The notes: a model not told the origin generated them from the letters alone. Positions 19,043-29,116 are shown, counted from the stretch's first letter. The stretch: DNA of 64,000 nt from JAUIIK01 sp963745675 (GCA_963745675.1 CAVUYM010000018.1:701376-765375), one strand, 5' to 3'. Made by a program: numbers and translations.

Positions 19043-19059
19043 ATTGAGGAGTAGACAGG
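19043..19059 (-). other. rrs: 16S rRNA processing stem, 3' arm
   Basis: The plus-strand sequence attgaggagtagacagg is repeated in inverted orientation at 20878-20894, so the leader and trailer of the 16S precursor can pair over 17 perfect bases plus a weaker extension. This is the expected RNase III-type processing stem. Confidence 0.8.
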
Positions 19060-19240
19060 GGAAAAGGGGTGTCGGTGCTTCACGGGGGTTCCCAGTGTTC
19101 CTGGTCGCCGCTCCAGCCCTCCCCCAGAGCAGTGCTCTGAGATCCTCAGGCGAGTCGTCGCCACCAACAACACTCGTCATGACCCAACCGTGGTTGACCT
19201 GAGAGATGTCATAGGCTCGCACCTAGACATGTCTCCCTAG

Positions 19241-20771
<1,531 letters not shown>

Positions 20772-20792
20772 GTCTCTCATCTCTCACTACCC

Positions 20793-20802
20793 CGAAAGAG
20801 CA
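20793..20802 (-). promoter_or_regulatory. boxA antitermination element
   Basis: The minus-strand sequence tgctctttcg, 22 bases before the 16S 5' end, matches the rRNA boxA core TGCTCTTT that loads NusB/S10 antitermination factors. Confidence 0.6.
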
Positions 20803-20877
20803 GTGAGATTATTGACGTTGCTTGTGCGTCACATCATCCCGAAAGATGACACAACTCACCCACACTCCAGTTTCCAT

Positions 20878-20894
20878 CCTGTCTACTCCTCAAT
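20878..20894 (-). other. rrs: 16S rRNA processing stem, 5' arm
   Basis: The leader arm attgaggagtagacagg (read on the minus strand) is complementary to the trailer arm at 19043-19059. It lies about 107 bases ahead of the mature 16S 5' end. Confidence 0.8.
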
Positions 20895-20921
20895 TGTCAA
20901 TGTGCAACGCTTCCGGAAATC

Positions 20922-20947
20922 AAAAAACCCGCTCAGAAAAGCGGGCC
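20922..20947 (-). terminator. Terminator-like hairpin in the 16S leader
   Basis: On the minus strand cccgct-tttctg-agcggg is followed by six T residues, a textbook intrinsic terminator. It lies between the only good promoter (21058-21086) and the processing stem. It may be an attenuator overcome by antitermination, or may end a small leader RNA of about 130 bases. Confidence 0.7.
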
Positions 20948-21057
20948 CCTCGAATTCAGCAGTTCTTACAACAGATCTGTCGAACCCTCGGTGATCCCTT
21001 CCGCGATACCAACAGTCGATACGGTACAGACCGATCGAAAGCTAGCCTAGCTTGAGT

Positions 21058-21086
21058 AGTGTACATTCAGGGCGGCAGAGTGTCAA
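21058..21086 (-). promoter_or_regulatory. Sigma-70-type promoter of 16S rRNA
   Basis: On the minus strand TTGACA (21086-21081), a 17-base spacer and TACACT (21063-21058) form a near-consensus housekeeping promoter. It sits about 290 bases before the 16S 5' end and upstream of the processing arm. Confidence 0.75.
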
Positions 21087-21225
21087 GCCGTCAAAGACGG
21101 CGAACACACCGAAACGACGACGTTAATCTCGCACTGCCCTACCGTTTATGGTACCGTCCACTACTTGAACGTGGGCGATCTATCGGGGTGTTCGTCCATA
21201 TGTCCAAGGGGTAGGGGATCGGCCA

Positions 21226-21906
21226 GTGCTACATTTCGGCAGCGAGTCTAATCTCGACCTTGCCCAGATGATTTTTGATCTGGGCGGAGTACAATTCGGC
21301 TCCTTCGATCTTCCAGGCACAGCCGGAATTTCGCCTATTTATGTCAATCCTCGCGTCTTAATCAGCGAACCTCGCATGCTCCGACGCATCGGAAGGCTGA
21401 TCAACTCAGCCATCGCTTCGGATCGCACACGGGTACGCCCCCACCTGGCGTCTTTCGCCGCTGTCGCTGGCGTTCCGATGGGTGGGCTCCACATCGCAAC
21501 CGCTTACGCTCTCGAATCCGACACGCCGCTCGTCTTTCTCCATCAGCAGGATGGCGAAGACAATGGTAAGGATCGCATCGAAGGCAGCATCACGCCCGGT
21601 CAAACCGTCCTGGTAATGGATGACTTGATGACCGGTGGCCGCTCCATCCTTAGTGCAGCTTCTCGACTGGAAAACGCCGGAATGCGCGTGCGCGACGCCA
21701 TCGTCCTGATCGATAGAGAACAGGGCGCGGTCGAGCGGTTGAAAGACCACGGCTACAACGTGCGGCCGATTCTTGGCCTGCACACGATGCTGAACTACTA
21801 CCACTCCAGCGGATTGATCGACGAAGCCACATTTGACCGTTGCGCCGCTTATCTGGACAGATATCGCAAACCGCGCGATACCGACTTGCTCAGTAACGGC
21901 GCCTAA
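21226..21906 (+). CDS. Phosphoribosyltransferase (PyrE-like)
   Basis: A 226-residue type I phosphoribosyltransferase. GTG 21226 follows 'aaggggtagggga'. The PRPP-binding loop is 'VLVMDDLMTGGRSI' near residue 128-141. The N-terminal 'FDLPGTAGISPIYVNPRVLIS' and 'VAGVPMGGLHIATAYALES' resemble orotate phosphoribosyltransferase, which would place it in pyrimidine synthesis or salvage. No other pyr gene is nearby, so OMP synthesis is only likely. It converges on the barrel-protein gene with three bases between the stops. Confidence 0.8.
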   Translation: MLHFGSESNLDLAQMIFDLGGVQFGSFDLPGTAGISPIYVNPRVLISEPRMLRRIGRLINSAIASDRTRVRPHLASFAAVAGVPMGGLHIATAYALESDTPLVFLHQQDGEDNGKDRIEGSITPGQTVLVMDDLMTGGRSILSAASRLENAGMRVRDAIVLIDREQGAVERLKDHGYNVRPILGLHTMLNYYHSSGLIDEATFDRCAAYLDRYRKPRDTDLLSNGA

Positions 21907-21909
21907 GCC

Positions 21910-23328
21910 TCACTTCAACCCCAATTCATCCAGAGCTCTTGCGGCGCCGTCAAGCGTCGTTTGGTTCATGCCAGCATAGTTAGGCGAAAAGACGACACCG
22001 CGGCCACCCGCCCGATAGGTTGCGAGCACACTTCGATAGGCGATGTCCGGCGTACAGATAGCCTGATCCGCGCGCGACCGTGGTGCGTCGATGCCCAATC
22101 CCATGTAGACATCGACCGCCCCGGCCACGGCATCCACCGTCGCCTTGCACTGCCCGTAGACGTAGGTGTCCGGGTCGAAGCCCGTCTGAACAATCTCATC
22201 CCAGGGTGCCTCGTCCAGGCCGAGGAACTGATACATGATTGGTGTCATCTCCTGCGGTGAGATGTCGCGGAAGATCGACTGGTGCCACTGGCTCATTTCG
22301 TTGTGATAAACGCCGCCCGACTGGTGCTGGTAGGTAATCGGCTTGACCCAGTCCGACCAGGTCGCCAGCTCCTGCCACGGCCACTGCGCCTTCCTCAACG
22401 GGTTAAGGTGATTGCGGTTCCAGACGTTGAGACCGAATTCAACTGAAGAATCGACCCACTTTGTGATTCCGTAGAGTTCGCGATCCATATCCTTGTTGCG
22501 CTCGACCCAGAAGCGCTCCCACTGCATGATCTCGGGATGCTGATAGAGCAGGCGCAGGAACTCTACGAAGGCGCCATCGGGCATCGCGCCCCGGTTTCGA
22601 GCCGACTGGAAGTATTCGTAGGCGTGTTGCAAGCCCCTCCGGGCATCCTCGACATTGATTCCCTGTCCGGCAGCGATTTTGCGGCAATGTTCACAGAAGC
22701 AATTGGGCACCCGTCCATAGATCAGATTATCGAGCGGGCTGCGGCGTTCGTTGCACCACATAATCCCATCGATGTCGTAGTTGCGAGCGTAATCCTCGAT
22801 GATCGAATGCCACCAGGCACGGTAATCCGGGTTATTGATGCACGGCTCCGAGCCGATCCTGCCAAAGACATCGACCTCCAGCAGCTGCGGCATATTCGGG
22901 ATTCCAACGTTGTTGACTGAGCCGTGGCCGGCGTAGTTGAAGAGCGGCTCCATCACCTCCGGCATGACCTTCATGCCGCGTTCGTGCGCCGCAGGAATCA
23001 GCAGATCCAGAATGTCTTTGCCTTCAAACTCCGGATCAGTCGCCCGGAACCCGTCAATAATCGTGTTGTGATAGAACTCCGGCCGATGTTGAATATACGA
23101 ACCGCCCTTCAACGGGCTTGGCTCCTGCTTGCCATGGTCCGGCCAGCCCTCCAGTTCCCAGGAGATTCTTCGGCCAACCTTCAAGCCGAGCCATGAGATC
23201 GTACCGACGAGCAGGACGTTGATGCCGAATCGGTCGTGCAGGGTATCCAGCAGCGGTTCGACACCTTCATCGATGAAACTGATCGGACTAACCTGAATGC
23301 CAACAAATTTTCTATCGTTATCCACCAC
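21910..23328 (-). CDS. Glycoside-hydrolase-like TIM-barrel protein, specificity unknown
   Basis: About 472 residues with no clear enzyme name. GTG 23328 (or 23325) is preferred because it follows 'aggag'; a longer TTG-started form is possible. Features include 'ILDLLIPAAHERGMKVMPEVM', 'YDIDGIMWCNERRSPLDN', a CxxC pair in 'NCFCEHCRKIA', and 'YRAGGRGVVFSPNYAGM' near the end. The pattern of beta-strand ends with acidic residues fits a (beta/alpha)8 glycosidase-like or putative hydrolase family common in Chloroflexi and other carbohydrate users. It lies 54 bases downstream of a Gfo/Idh/MocA dehydrogenase and is probably in one operon with it. Confidence 0.6.
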   Translation of the reverse strand: MVDNDRKFVGIQVSPISFIDEGVEPLLDTLHDRFGINVLLVGTISWLGLKVGRRISWELEGWPDHGKQEPSPLKGGSYIQHRPEFYHNTIIDGFRATDPEFEGKDILDLLIPAAHERGMKVMPEVMEPLFNYAGHGSVNNVGIPNMPQLLEVDVFGRIGSEPCINNPDYRAWWHSIIEDYARNYDIDGIMWCNERRSPLDNLIYGRVPNCFCEHCRKIAAGQGINVEDARRGLQHAYEYFQSARNRGAMPDGAFVEFLRLLYQHPEIMQWERFWVERNKDMDRELYGITKWVDSSVEFGLNVWNRNHLNPLRKAQWPWQELATWSDWVKPITYQHQSGGVYHNEMSQWHQSIFRDISPQEMTPIMYQFLGLDEAPWDEIVQTGFDPDTYVYGQCKATVDAVAGAVDVYMGLGIDAPRSRADQAICTPDIAYRSVLATYRAGGRGVVFSPNYAGMNQTTLDGAARALDELGLK

Positions 23329-23382
23329 TGCCCTAACGCTCCTATCTCCCAAGTATTCTTCTACTCAATTGGATTCTTCGAT

Positions 23383-24455
23383 TCAGACCAGCCAACGCTC
23401 CGGCACCTGATGCCGTCGATAGAAATCAGCCATCTCGATCACTGTTCCCGCGACGTGCGCTTCCTCACAGGCGACCGTCAGCGCCATCGTCTTCATATGA
23501 TCGACGCCCGACGGATGGGGCATGTCACGCCTGCATTGATCTGTCGGCAGACATCGGCAAGTAATCCACGGGTGTCATCTACGAAGGATTCCACCTCCGG
23601 CAGCTCGAGCAGTCTCGGCTCGTGATCGCCCGGGTAGGCGACGTGGAGCTGCGAAAACTGTTCCTGTTGCAGCAACGCGCCAAGATCGCAGTCGGTGCGC
23701 CAGTGAAACTCGTTCGCCTGTGAACGCGCCGACCAGGTCCCAAAATAGTTCACCAGTAGCGTGCGATCACTGGCCGGCGATTTCATTTCGAGCATCGCTG
23801 CTACCGTCGCATCATCTCGATACATCGACCACGGTGGGTTGTGACAGCGACACCAGACCCGTTCGACTTCGGCGTCATAGGTGAAGCGAAAGAGATCGAG
23901 ATGATGGATCGATTGCTCGTAGAGCATCGGCTGGTGCATCGACAGCGGATACTTGTTGATTCCCGGCCGCCGCCCATCCCGATAGCGCCAGTAAATGAAC
24001 CTCGCAAAGCTTGGCAGTCCGATCTCGTCCCGGATGAGTTCCTTGGCCCGTATCGTCGTCGGCAGGTAGCGGAAATTGAGCCCGACCATCAGCCGCTGTC
24101 CGGATTCCTCGGCCAGCCTGAGGATCTCAAGCGTTTCCGCGAATTCCATCGTCAGCGGCTTCTCAGCCAGAAGATCGCAACCAGCCGCGAAAATCTCGCG
24201 CGCCTCTTCCAGATGGCCCATCGGCGGCGTCGCAAGGATGACCAGATCAGGCTTCGTCGCCGCCAGCGCCTCGGTCATCCCGGCAAAACAGCGGTCAGGC
24301 GGCTCGTCGTAGCGTTCCTGAACCCAGTTCAGCCCGTCAGGCTTTGGATCGACATAGCCAACCGGCTCCGTCGCCGCCTCTTCCTGAACCAGGCGCACCC
24401 AGTGCCGTCCCCGCGTTCCAACCCCAACGATCAGCGTGCGTATCTTGTCGCTCAT
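23383..24455 (-). CDS. Gfo/Idh/MocA family NAD(P)-dependent oxidoreductase (one frameshift)
   Basis: Sugar or inositol dehydrogenase-like. ATG 24455 opens 'MSDKIRTLIVGVGTRGRHWV', a Rossmann GxGxxG motif. 'AEKPLTMEFAETLEIL' carries the EKP motif near residue 98, and 'SIHHLDLFRFTYDAEVERV' carries the substrate-side HHxD. The frame breaks near 23508 in a C-run; bridged, it continues 'HPSGVDHMKTMALTVACEEA' to 'QVPERWLV' and stops at 23383, giving about 357 residues. The start overlaps the stop of the upstream REP-transposase gene (ATGA). The substrate is unknown; the paired barrel protein suggests carbohydrate breakdown. Confidence 0.88.
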
Positions 24456-25075
24456 GCGGGTAGCGCCTCTCCCACGAAATAACGGTCCTCGGCCCACCGA
24501 GCCGGGTTATCCTCGATGTACTCCCGAATGCGCTCAAGCGATCGGTCGGAGCGGATGATGTGTTCGTAGTAGTTGCGTTGCCACTCAAAATCGCCAAGTC
24601 CACTTCGGCGAATTGATCGAGTTGCCAGGGCTTTGAATGTCCGAACAACTTCACCAAGCGCGACTGATGCGTATCCATCACTGCGGTGACGCCGCCTTGT
24701 AGGGGCGTGATTCATCACGCCAGCTTCGCCCACATTCTTGCGAGCCGGAAACGAGTCTCGTTCTGCCGGAACATCTTGAGATCTGGGATTGATGACCATA
24801 ATCCCATGAATATGGTTCGGCATTACGACGAATGCATCCAGATCAAGCCAATTGAACCTATTTGGCAAATCGTGCCATGCTGCTTCAGTGATGCGGCCCG
24901 ATTGGGTAAGCACATTCTCCGAGCGGTGGATCTTTGCGAGCACAGGACGACGGTGTTGAACGCAGATCGTAACGAAATAGGCACCAGGAGAGGAATAATC
25001 ATATTCGCGCACACGTATCGATTTGCGGGGCGGCGCATGCTCGATTTTATGTCGATCTTCTGGCTCTGATGTCAA
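24452..25075 (-). CDS. REP-associated tyrosine transposase (RAYT, Y1 HUH family)
   Basis: A 207-residue single-strand DNA transposase of the IS200-like Y1 family. It starts at TTG 25075 behind 'aaggga'. The HUH motif is H88-x-H90 in 'VVMPNHIHGIMVI', and the catalytic Tyr is Y170 in 'WQRNYYEHIIRSDRSLERI'; 'YIEDNPARWAEDRYF' completes the RAYT signature. RAYTs mobilise REP palindromes rather than full insertion sequences. One REP copy lies inside this gene (24699-24721, encoding about residues 118-126) and another, inverted, just upstream (25096-25118). The stop is joined by ATGA to the dehydrogenase start. Confidence 0.92.
   Translation of the reverse strand: MTSEPEDRHKIEHAPPRKSIRVREYDYSSPGAYFVTICVQHRRPVLAKIHRSENVLTQSGRITEAAWHDLPNRFNWLDLDAFVVMPNHIHGIMVINPRSQDVPAERDSFPARKNVGEAGVMNHAPTRRRHRSDGYASVALGEVVRTFKALATRSIRRSGLGDFEWQRNYYEHIIRSDRSLERIREYIEDNPARWAEDRYFVGEALPA
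24699..24721 (+). repeat. REP palindrome inside the transposase gene
   Basis: A 23-base element: gtagg followed by the hairpin ggcgtgat-tc-atcacgcc. It is the exact inverted counterpart of 25096-25118 and forms part of the transposase coding sequence ('VMNHAPT'). Confidence 0.85.
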
Positions 25076-25095
25076 TTGATCGATCCCTTCGGACA

Positions 25096-25118
25096 GGCGT
25101 GATGAATCACGCCCCTAC
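25096..25118 (-). repeat. REP palindrome upstream of the transposase
   Basis: The reverse complement of 24699-24721, all 23 bases identical. It lies between the aminotransferase stop and the transposase start, where RAYT genes typically carry their cognate REPs. Confidence 0.85.
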
Positions 25119-25153
25119 CGAGCTTCGATGGTTCCCGCAACTGGATGCACATC

Positions 25154-26359
25154 TCATCCAGTCGCCTCCGCTCGATACTTCTCAACCACCTGTTCCATCC
25201 GCTCGACGGCGGCTTCAATCCGCTCCTTCGGCACCAACAGCGACATGCGCATGTAGTCCTCGCCACCGTTACCGAAGATCGTGCCGGGAGAGATCAGGAC
25301 ACCGGTGTCGACCAGCAATCGGTAGACGAACTGTTCGGCGGTCATGCCGGTCGAGGAGACGTTGACCCAGACATAGAAAGCGCCTGCTGGGTGGACGAAA
25401 CTGAGGCCCATGTCGGCAAGAGCCGCCAGCAGATCGTGTCGCCGGTCGTCGTAGATCGCGAGGTGCTCCGCGATGCAGTCCTGGGGTCCCTCGACGGCGG
25501 CCAATGCCGCCGCCTGTGAAACAGCCGGCGCGCAGATCGATAGCGCATGTTTGACCTCGATGATCGAACGCATGAAGTCGGCCGGGCCGGCGAGATAGCC
25601 AACACGCCAACCGGTCATCGCATAGGCTTTTGAGAAGCCGTCGATGAGCAGCGTGCGATCTTTCATATCTGGCTCGTGGAGCACGCTGTGGTGTTCCGCG
25701 CCGTCATAGATGAAGGGGTGATAGATCTCGTCGGTGATGACGATCAGATCGCGCTCTTTCGCGAGATTGGCGACCGCCGTGATGTCAGCTTTAGACGCGA
25801 TGCCGCCCGTGGGATTATCCGGCGACGCGATGACGAGGATCTTCGAGCGCTCGGTCAGACGCTTTTCAATCTCGTCAGCATCGAGCCGGTATTCGTCGCC
25901 GGGATAGACCGTCGGATACTCAATGACGTTTCCGAGCGACAGCTCGGTGCCCCAGTCGTAGGTGGTGAAGCGATACTCCGGGACCAGCACCTCGTCTCCG
26001 GCGTCGACAAGCGAGACGAGCGCCATGTAGATCGCCTCTTCAGCGCCGGTTGTGATGATGATCTCCGACGCAGGATCGTAGTCGACGCGCTGGGCGTGCT
26101 TGATGCGGCCCGCAACGGCTGCTCGCAACTTCGGATCGCCTGGCGGCGAGGTGTAGTGAGTTGCGCCAGCGTCGAGGGCGGCCTTGGCGGCATCGATGAT
26201 GTGCTGTGGCGTCGGCAGATCCGGATCACCCGGACCCATCGCGATGACATCATCCATCTCCTGGGCGATCTCGCCCATCTTCGTCCGGACCGTCACCTCC
26301 GGCTCTTTGACCTTCGCAGTCAGCCCGCGCCTGACCCGGGACATCTTCACCTGATCCAT
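25154..26359 (-). CDS. Class I/II pyridoxal-phosphate aminotransferase
   Basis: A 401-residue fold-type I aminotransferase. Its motifs are 'DNPTG' (N182), 'ITDEIYHPFIYDG' (D210, Y213) and the Schiff-base lysine K244 in 'DGFSKAYAMTGWRVGYLAG'. Near the C-terminus 'YMRMSLLVPKERI' holds the carboxylate-binding Arg. Aspartate- or alanine-type specificity is likely but cannot be fixed. It lies ten bases downstream of a DUF5063 gene, itself four bases after an amidohydrolase, suggesting a peptide or amino-acid breakdown operon. Confidence 0.93.
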   Translation of the reverse strand: MDQVKMSRVRRGLTAKVKEPEVTVRTKMGEIAQEMDDVIAMGPGDPDLPTPQHIIDAAKAALDAGATHYTSPPGDPKLRAAVAGRIKHAQRVDYDPASEIIITTGAEEAIYMALVSLVDAGDEVLVPEYRFTTYDWGTELSLGNVIEYPTVYPGDEYRLDADEIEKRLTERSKILVIASPDNPTGGIASKADITAVANLAKERDLIVITDEIYHPFIYDGAEHHSVLHEPDMKDRTLLIDGFSKAYAMTGWRVGYLAGPADFMRSIIEVKHALSICAPAVSQAAALAAVEGPQDCIAEHLAIYDDRRHDLLAALADMGLSFVHPAGAFYVWVNVSSTGMTAEQFVYRLLVDTGVLISPGTIFGNGGEDYMRMSLLVPKERIEAAVERMEQVVEKYRAEATG

Positions 26360-26369
26360 GTATGAACCC

Positions 26370-26864
26370 CTACCAATACGGATATCGCCAGTTGATCACT
26401 TTCATCGCTTCGAGCGCGTGCTGTCCCCAGTTCCCCTGAAAGCTGAGCCGCAGTTCGAACAGCAGATCGTTGAGATGTTCCATATCCTCCCACTGGATTG
26501 CCGGAAGGACATCGACGTAGATGTCGGCCAGATCCACCGCCAGCGCGGCTTCAATAGCCTCTGTGTCCTTTTGCGGATTGAAGACAGTTCGGTACGGATC
26601 TTCATCTCCAGTCAGCCTGTTAATCGTCTCGAATGCCTTTCTCCATACTTCGTGCCCAGGACTCTCAACCTCAAAATCGTCATCTGAAATCCTGACAACT
26701 GGGAGCGACCGTCCAGCGGCAAACAGATCAGCAAGAGGAGCCGCAATTTCGATGTAGAGCGACTGGCTGCTCGCCATGCTCTCAACCGAATCGATGACTT
26801 TGCAATAGCGACGCGCCGCATCCTCGAACCTCCGCCAGAGAGACTCGACATCGGGTTCGAGCAT
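26370..26864 (-). CDS. DUF5063-like protein
   Basis: A 164-residue helical, acidic protein. 'VDLADIYVDVLPAIQW' followed by 'LLFELRLSFQGNWGQHALEAMKVINW' matches the ending I recall for DUF5063, a family without known function. It is translated four bases after the amidohydrolase stop and ten bases before the aminotransferase, so it is clearly inside that operon. No catalytic motif is evident. Confidence 0.7.
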   Translation of the reverse strand: MLEPDVESLWRRFEDAARRYCKVIDSVESMASSQSLYIEIAAPLADLFAAGRSLPVVRISDDDFEVESPGHEVWRKAFETINRLTGDEDPYRTVFNPQKDTEAIEAALAVDLADIYVDVLPAIQWEDMEHLNDLLFELRLSFQGNWGQHALEAMKVINWRYPYW

Positions 26865-26868
26865 CGCG

Positions 26869-28077
26869 CTACCAGTCGAACCAATCAGACATCTCGCCGT
26901 TCGTGACCAACTGGTCGCCGCCGACGAAGACGTGCACGATGTTGCCGAGGGCAGTTATGTCCGCGAGCGGATCGCCATCGACGACGATCAGATCGGCGTA
27001 CTTGCCAGCTTCGACCGTGCCCATGTCTGCATCGTGACCGCGCAGCTCAGCGCCGTTGATCGTCAACATCTGGATGACATCCAGCGGCGTTTGGACGACG
27101 CCATATTCGAGCAGCGTCTCCATCTCGGGAACGATGACGTCGTGCTCGACGCAGGGGCTTCCGGCGTCCGTTCCGAAGGCGAACTTGACGCCGACTTCGC
27201 GCATTTCGATCAGCGGATCAGTACGCGGAGCCGCCGCCCAGCGTCGCTTGCGCTCCTCGACGACATGATCGGGCATGCCACGTTCCGGGCCGCGATTGGT
27301 CTGGAGGATGAAGGGGGAATTGGTCGGCACGACGAAGATTCCGCGTTCGGCGATCATCTCCATCACTTCACGCTCGCAGGGCCCGCCGTGTTCGATCGAA
27401 TCGAAGCCAGCTTCGACGACGTTGCGAATCGCTTGTGGGATCGTCGCGTGGGTTGTGATCTTCATGCCCAGCGTGTGGGCCTCATCGACGGCCGCTTTGA
27501 GCTCGTCTAGTGTAAATTGCGGCGTATGCTCGCTGGCCATGATCTTGATGATGTCGGCGCCACGTTTGTACTGCTCGCGCACAGCCTTACGCATCCCGTC
27601 AGCGCCATCGACTTCATAGCCGCACCACCAGGTGTGTCCGCCAGTGATCATCAGCGCCTGGCCAGCAATCTCCAGACGTGGTCCTTTGACCAGCCCGCGC
27701 TCGAGCGCTTCCTTGGCATCGAAACCGCTGTTGTTCATTCCCAGATCGCGAATCGAGGTCAGTCCGACCTTGACCGACTTGCGGAGATTGGCGTAGGCCT
27801 TGATCGCGTTGAAGCCATCGCCGTCGCGCAGTGCCTGGTCCTTGAGAATTCCCTGCGGTCCGCCATCCCAACCCATCCCGCTCCAGCCAAGATGGACATG
27901 GTTGTTTGAGAGCCCTGGCAGCAGCGTCTTTCCACTGATATCGATTCGCTGTGCGCCGTCCGCATCGGCATCGCCGACCGCCACGATGCGCTCGCCATCT
28001 ATGAGCACGTCCTGAACGGCGGCTTCGCCAGTTCGAACGTCGATAACGTTCCCCCCTGAAAGCAGTTTCTTGACCAT
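26869..28077 (-). CDS. Metal-dependent amidohydrolase (imidazolonepropionase/prolidase-like)
   Basis: A 402-residue amidohydrolase-superfamily enzyme. ATG 28077 follows 'gggggaag'; the longer upstream reading crosses a REP-like repeat and is rejected. The HxH metal motif is H60/H62 in 'LSNNHVHLGW'. A probable carboxylated Lys lies in 'GADIIKIMAS', histidines in 'ITTHATIPQA' and 'SIEHGG', and the catalytic Asp in 'AFGTDAGSP'. The ends form the usual composite beta-sandwich ('GKYADLIVVDGDPLADI'). Members of this branch cleave dipeptides or cyclic amides. It heads the operon with DUF5063 and the aminotransferase. Confidence 0.9.
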   Translation of the reverse strand: MVKKLLSGGNVIDVRTGEAAVQDVLIDGERIVAVGDADADGAQRIDISGKTLLPGLSNNHVHLGWSGMGWDGGPQGILKDQALRDGDGFNAIKAYANLRKSVKVGLTSIRDLGMNNSGFDAKEALERGLVKGPRLEIAGQALMITGGHTWWCGYEVDGADGMRKAVREQYKRGADIIKIMASEHTPQFTLDELKAAVDEAHTLGMKITTHATIPQAIRNVVEAGFDSIEHGGPCEREVMEMIAERGIFVVPTNSPFILQTNRGPERGMPDHVVEERKRRWAAAPRTDPLIEMREVGVKFAFGTDAGSPCVEHDVIVPEMETLLEYGVVQTPLDVIQMLTINGAELRGHDADMGTVEAGKYADLIVVDGDPLADITALGNIVHVFVGGDQLVTNGEMSDWFDW

Positions 28078-28128
28078 CTTCCCCCACCCGGAATCCGATA
28101 AACGTATGGAACCAATCCGCTGGCCAAC

Positions 28129-28154
28129 GTAGAGACGTGCCGCTGGCGCGTCTC
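28129..28154 (+). repeat. REP-like palindromic element, copy 1
   Basis: A 26-base imperfect palindrome starting gtagagacgtgcc and ending ggcgcgtctc. It pairs with the inverted copy at 28202-28227 (25 of 26 bases). Confidence 0.7.
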
Positions 28155-28201
28155 GGTTTCTACACAACAGTACCTACGCATAACATTGAGCGCGCGAAGA
28201 G

Positions 28202-28227
28202 GAGACGCGCCAACGGCACGTCTCTAC
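28202..28227 (-). repeat. REP-like palindromic element, copy 2
   Basis: Inverted copy of 28129-28154 with a single difference (t for c in the loop). Together with the 47-base spacer they form a head-to-head pair between the beta-propeller gene and the amidohydrolase gene. Confidence 0.7.
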
Positions 28228-28243
28228 ATCTTCACACCGTTTG

Positions 28244-29116
28244 CTACGTTCGCTTGAACTTCGACACCCGCTGGCCCTCGAGCACTTCGCCAACGTAGAG
28301 AGAGCCCTCGGAATCGAGCGCTACCGAGTGCGGCGCGAAGAAGTTGCCCGGCTCGGTATTCCGTTCTCCGCCGACACGAGCGATCAAGTGATCGTCCTGG
28401 TCGAGAATTGCTACCCGGCCCTGCAGCTCAGGGACGTATCGGATACCCTCGCCATCAACAATGATGTCGCCAGGCTGTCGCAAGCCGGTGATCTTGCCGA
28501 GATAGTCGCCTGCAAGGTCGAAGCGTTGAATACGCCAGTTCTCCCGGTCACAGACGTAGACGTTCGGCTGTCCATCGCGCTCGATGACCCGCGCGGCATG
28601 CGGCAAGTGGAACTGACCGGGACCAATACCCGGTTCGCCCCAGGATCGAATATGCTCGCCACTAGAATTGAACTGGTGAACGCGTGCATTGCCATAGCCA
28701 TCGGCAGCATAGATATCGCCATTTGGCGCGACACCGGCATCGGTTGGCAGGTTGAAGTATCCCTTCGCGCCGGCTGCTTTGTCAGGCGTGCCGACTGCCC
28801 AGACGACGTTTCCGTCCAGGTCGCAGCGGCTCACCAGATGCCGGTTACGATCCGTAACGATGAAGTATTCGCCGTCGTCATCGCTGGCGATGGTGACCCC
28901 GTGTATGTCCTGCCAGTGATCGTTCTTCTCCCAGGTCCCAAGGTAGTTTCCGTCGCGGTCAAAGATTAGCGGCGACGCTTCGATGCGGTGGAAGACGAAG
29001 ACTCGATCCTGGCTGTCCACGACGATTTCAACGACTTGCCCAACGCTCTGACCATCAGGATACGTTGGCCAGTTCTCCACGTATTCGTACTGTCTGATTC
29101 CTGCACCCGAACTCAT
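28244..29116 (-). CDS. NHL-repeat six-bladed beta-propeller protein (peptidyl-amidating-lyase-like)
   Basis: A 290-residue NHL-type propeller, ATG 29116 behind 'ggaaggg'. Repeated blades end in the typical pattern of 'DSQDRVFVFHRIEASPLIFD', 'GYGNARVHQFNSSGEHIRSWG' and 'DRENWRIQRFDLAGDYLG'. The family includes peptidyl-alpha-hydroxyglycine alpha-amidating lyase and many uncharacterised bacterial propellers. No signal peptide is present. It is 166 bases upstream of the amidohydrolase on the same strand, with a REP-like pair between them. Confidence 0.85.
   Translation of the reverse strand: MSSGAGIRQYEYVENWPTYPDGQSVGQVVEIVVDSQDRVFVFHRIEASPLIFDRDGNYLGTWEKNDHWQDIHGVTIASDDDGEYFIVTDRNRHLVSRCDLDGNVVWAVGTPDKAAGAKGYFNLPTDAGVAPNGDIYAADGYGNARVHQFNSSGEHIRSWGEPGIGPGQFHLPHAARVIERDGQPNVYVCDRENWRIQRFDLAGDYLGKITGLRQPGDIIVDGEGIRYVPELQGRVAILDQDDHLIARVGGERNTEPGNFFAPHSVALDSEGSLYVGEVLEGQRVSKFKRT

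Larger units (their letters stand above)
20772..21225. other. 16S rRNA promoter and leader region
   Basis: The stretch between the 16S gene (minus) and the phosphoribosyltransferase gene (plus). It contains a near-consensus promoter (21058-21086), a T-box-like decamer (21002-21011), an intrinsic-terminator-like hairpin (20922-20947), the 5' processing arm (20878-20894) and a boxA (20793-20802). No protein gene is seen. Confidence 0.7.

Noticed and set aside
20872..20900. A TTGACA at 20900-20895 considered as the 16S promoter
   Set aside because: It has no good -10 partner and would exclude the 5' processing arm from the transcript; the promoter at 21058-21086 is far better.
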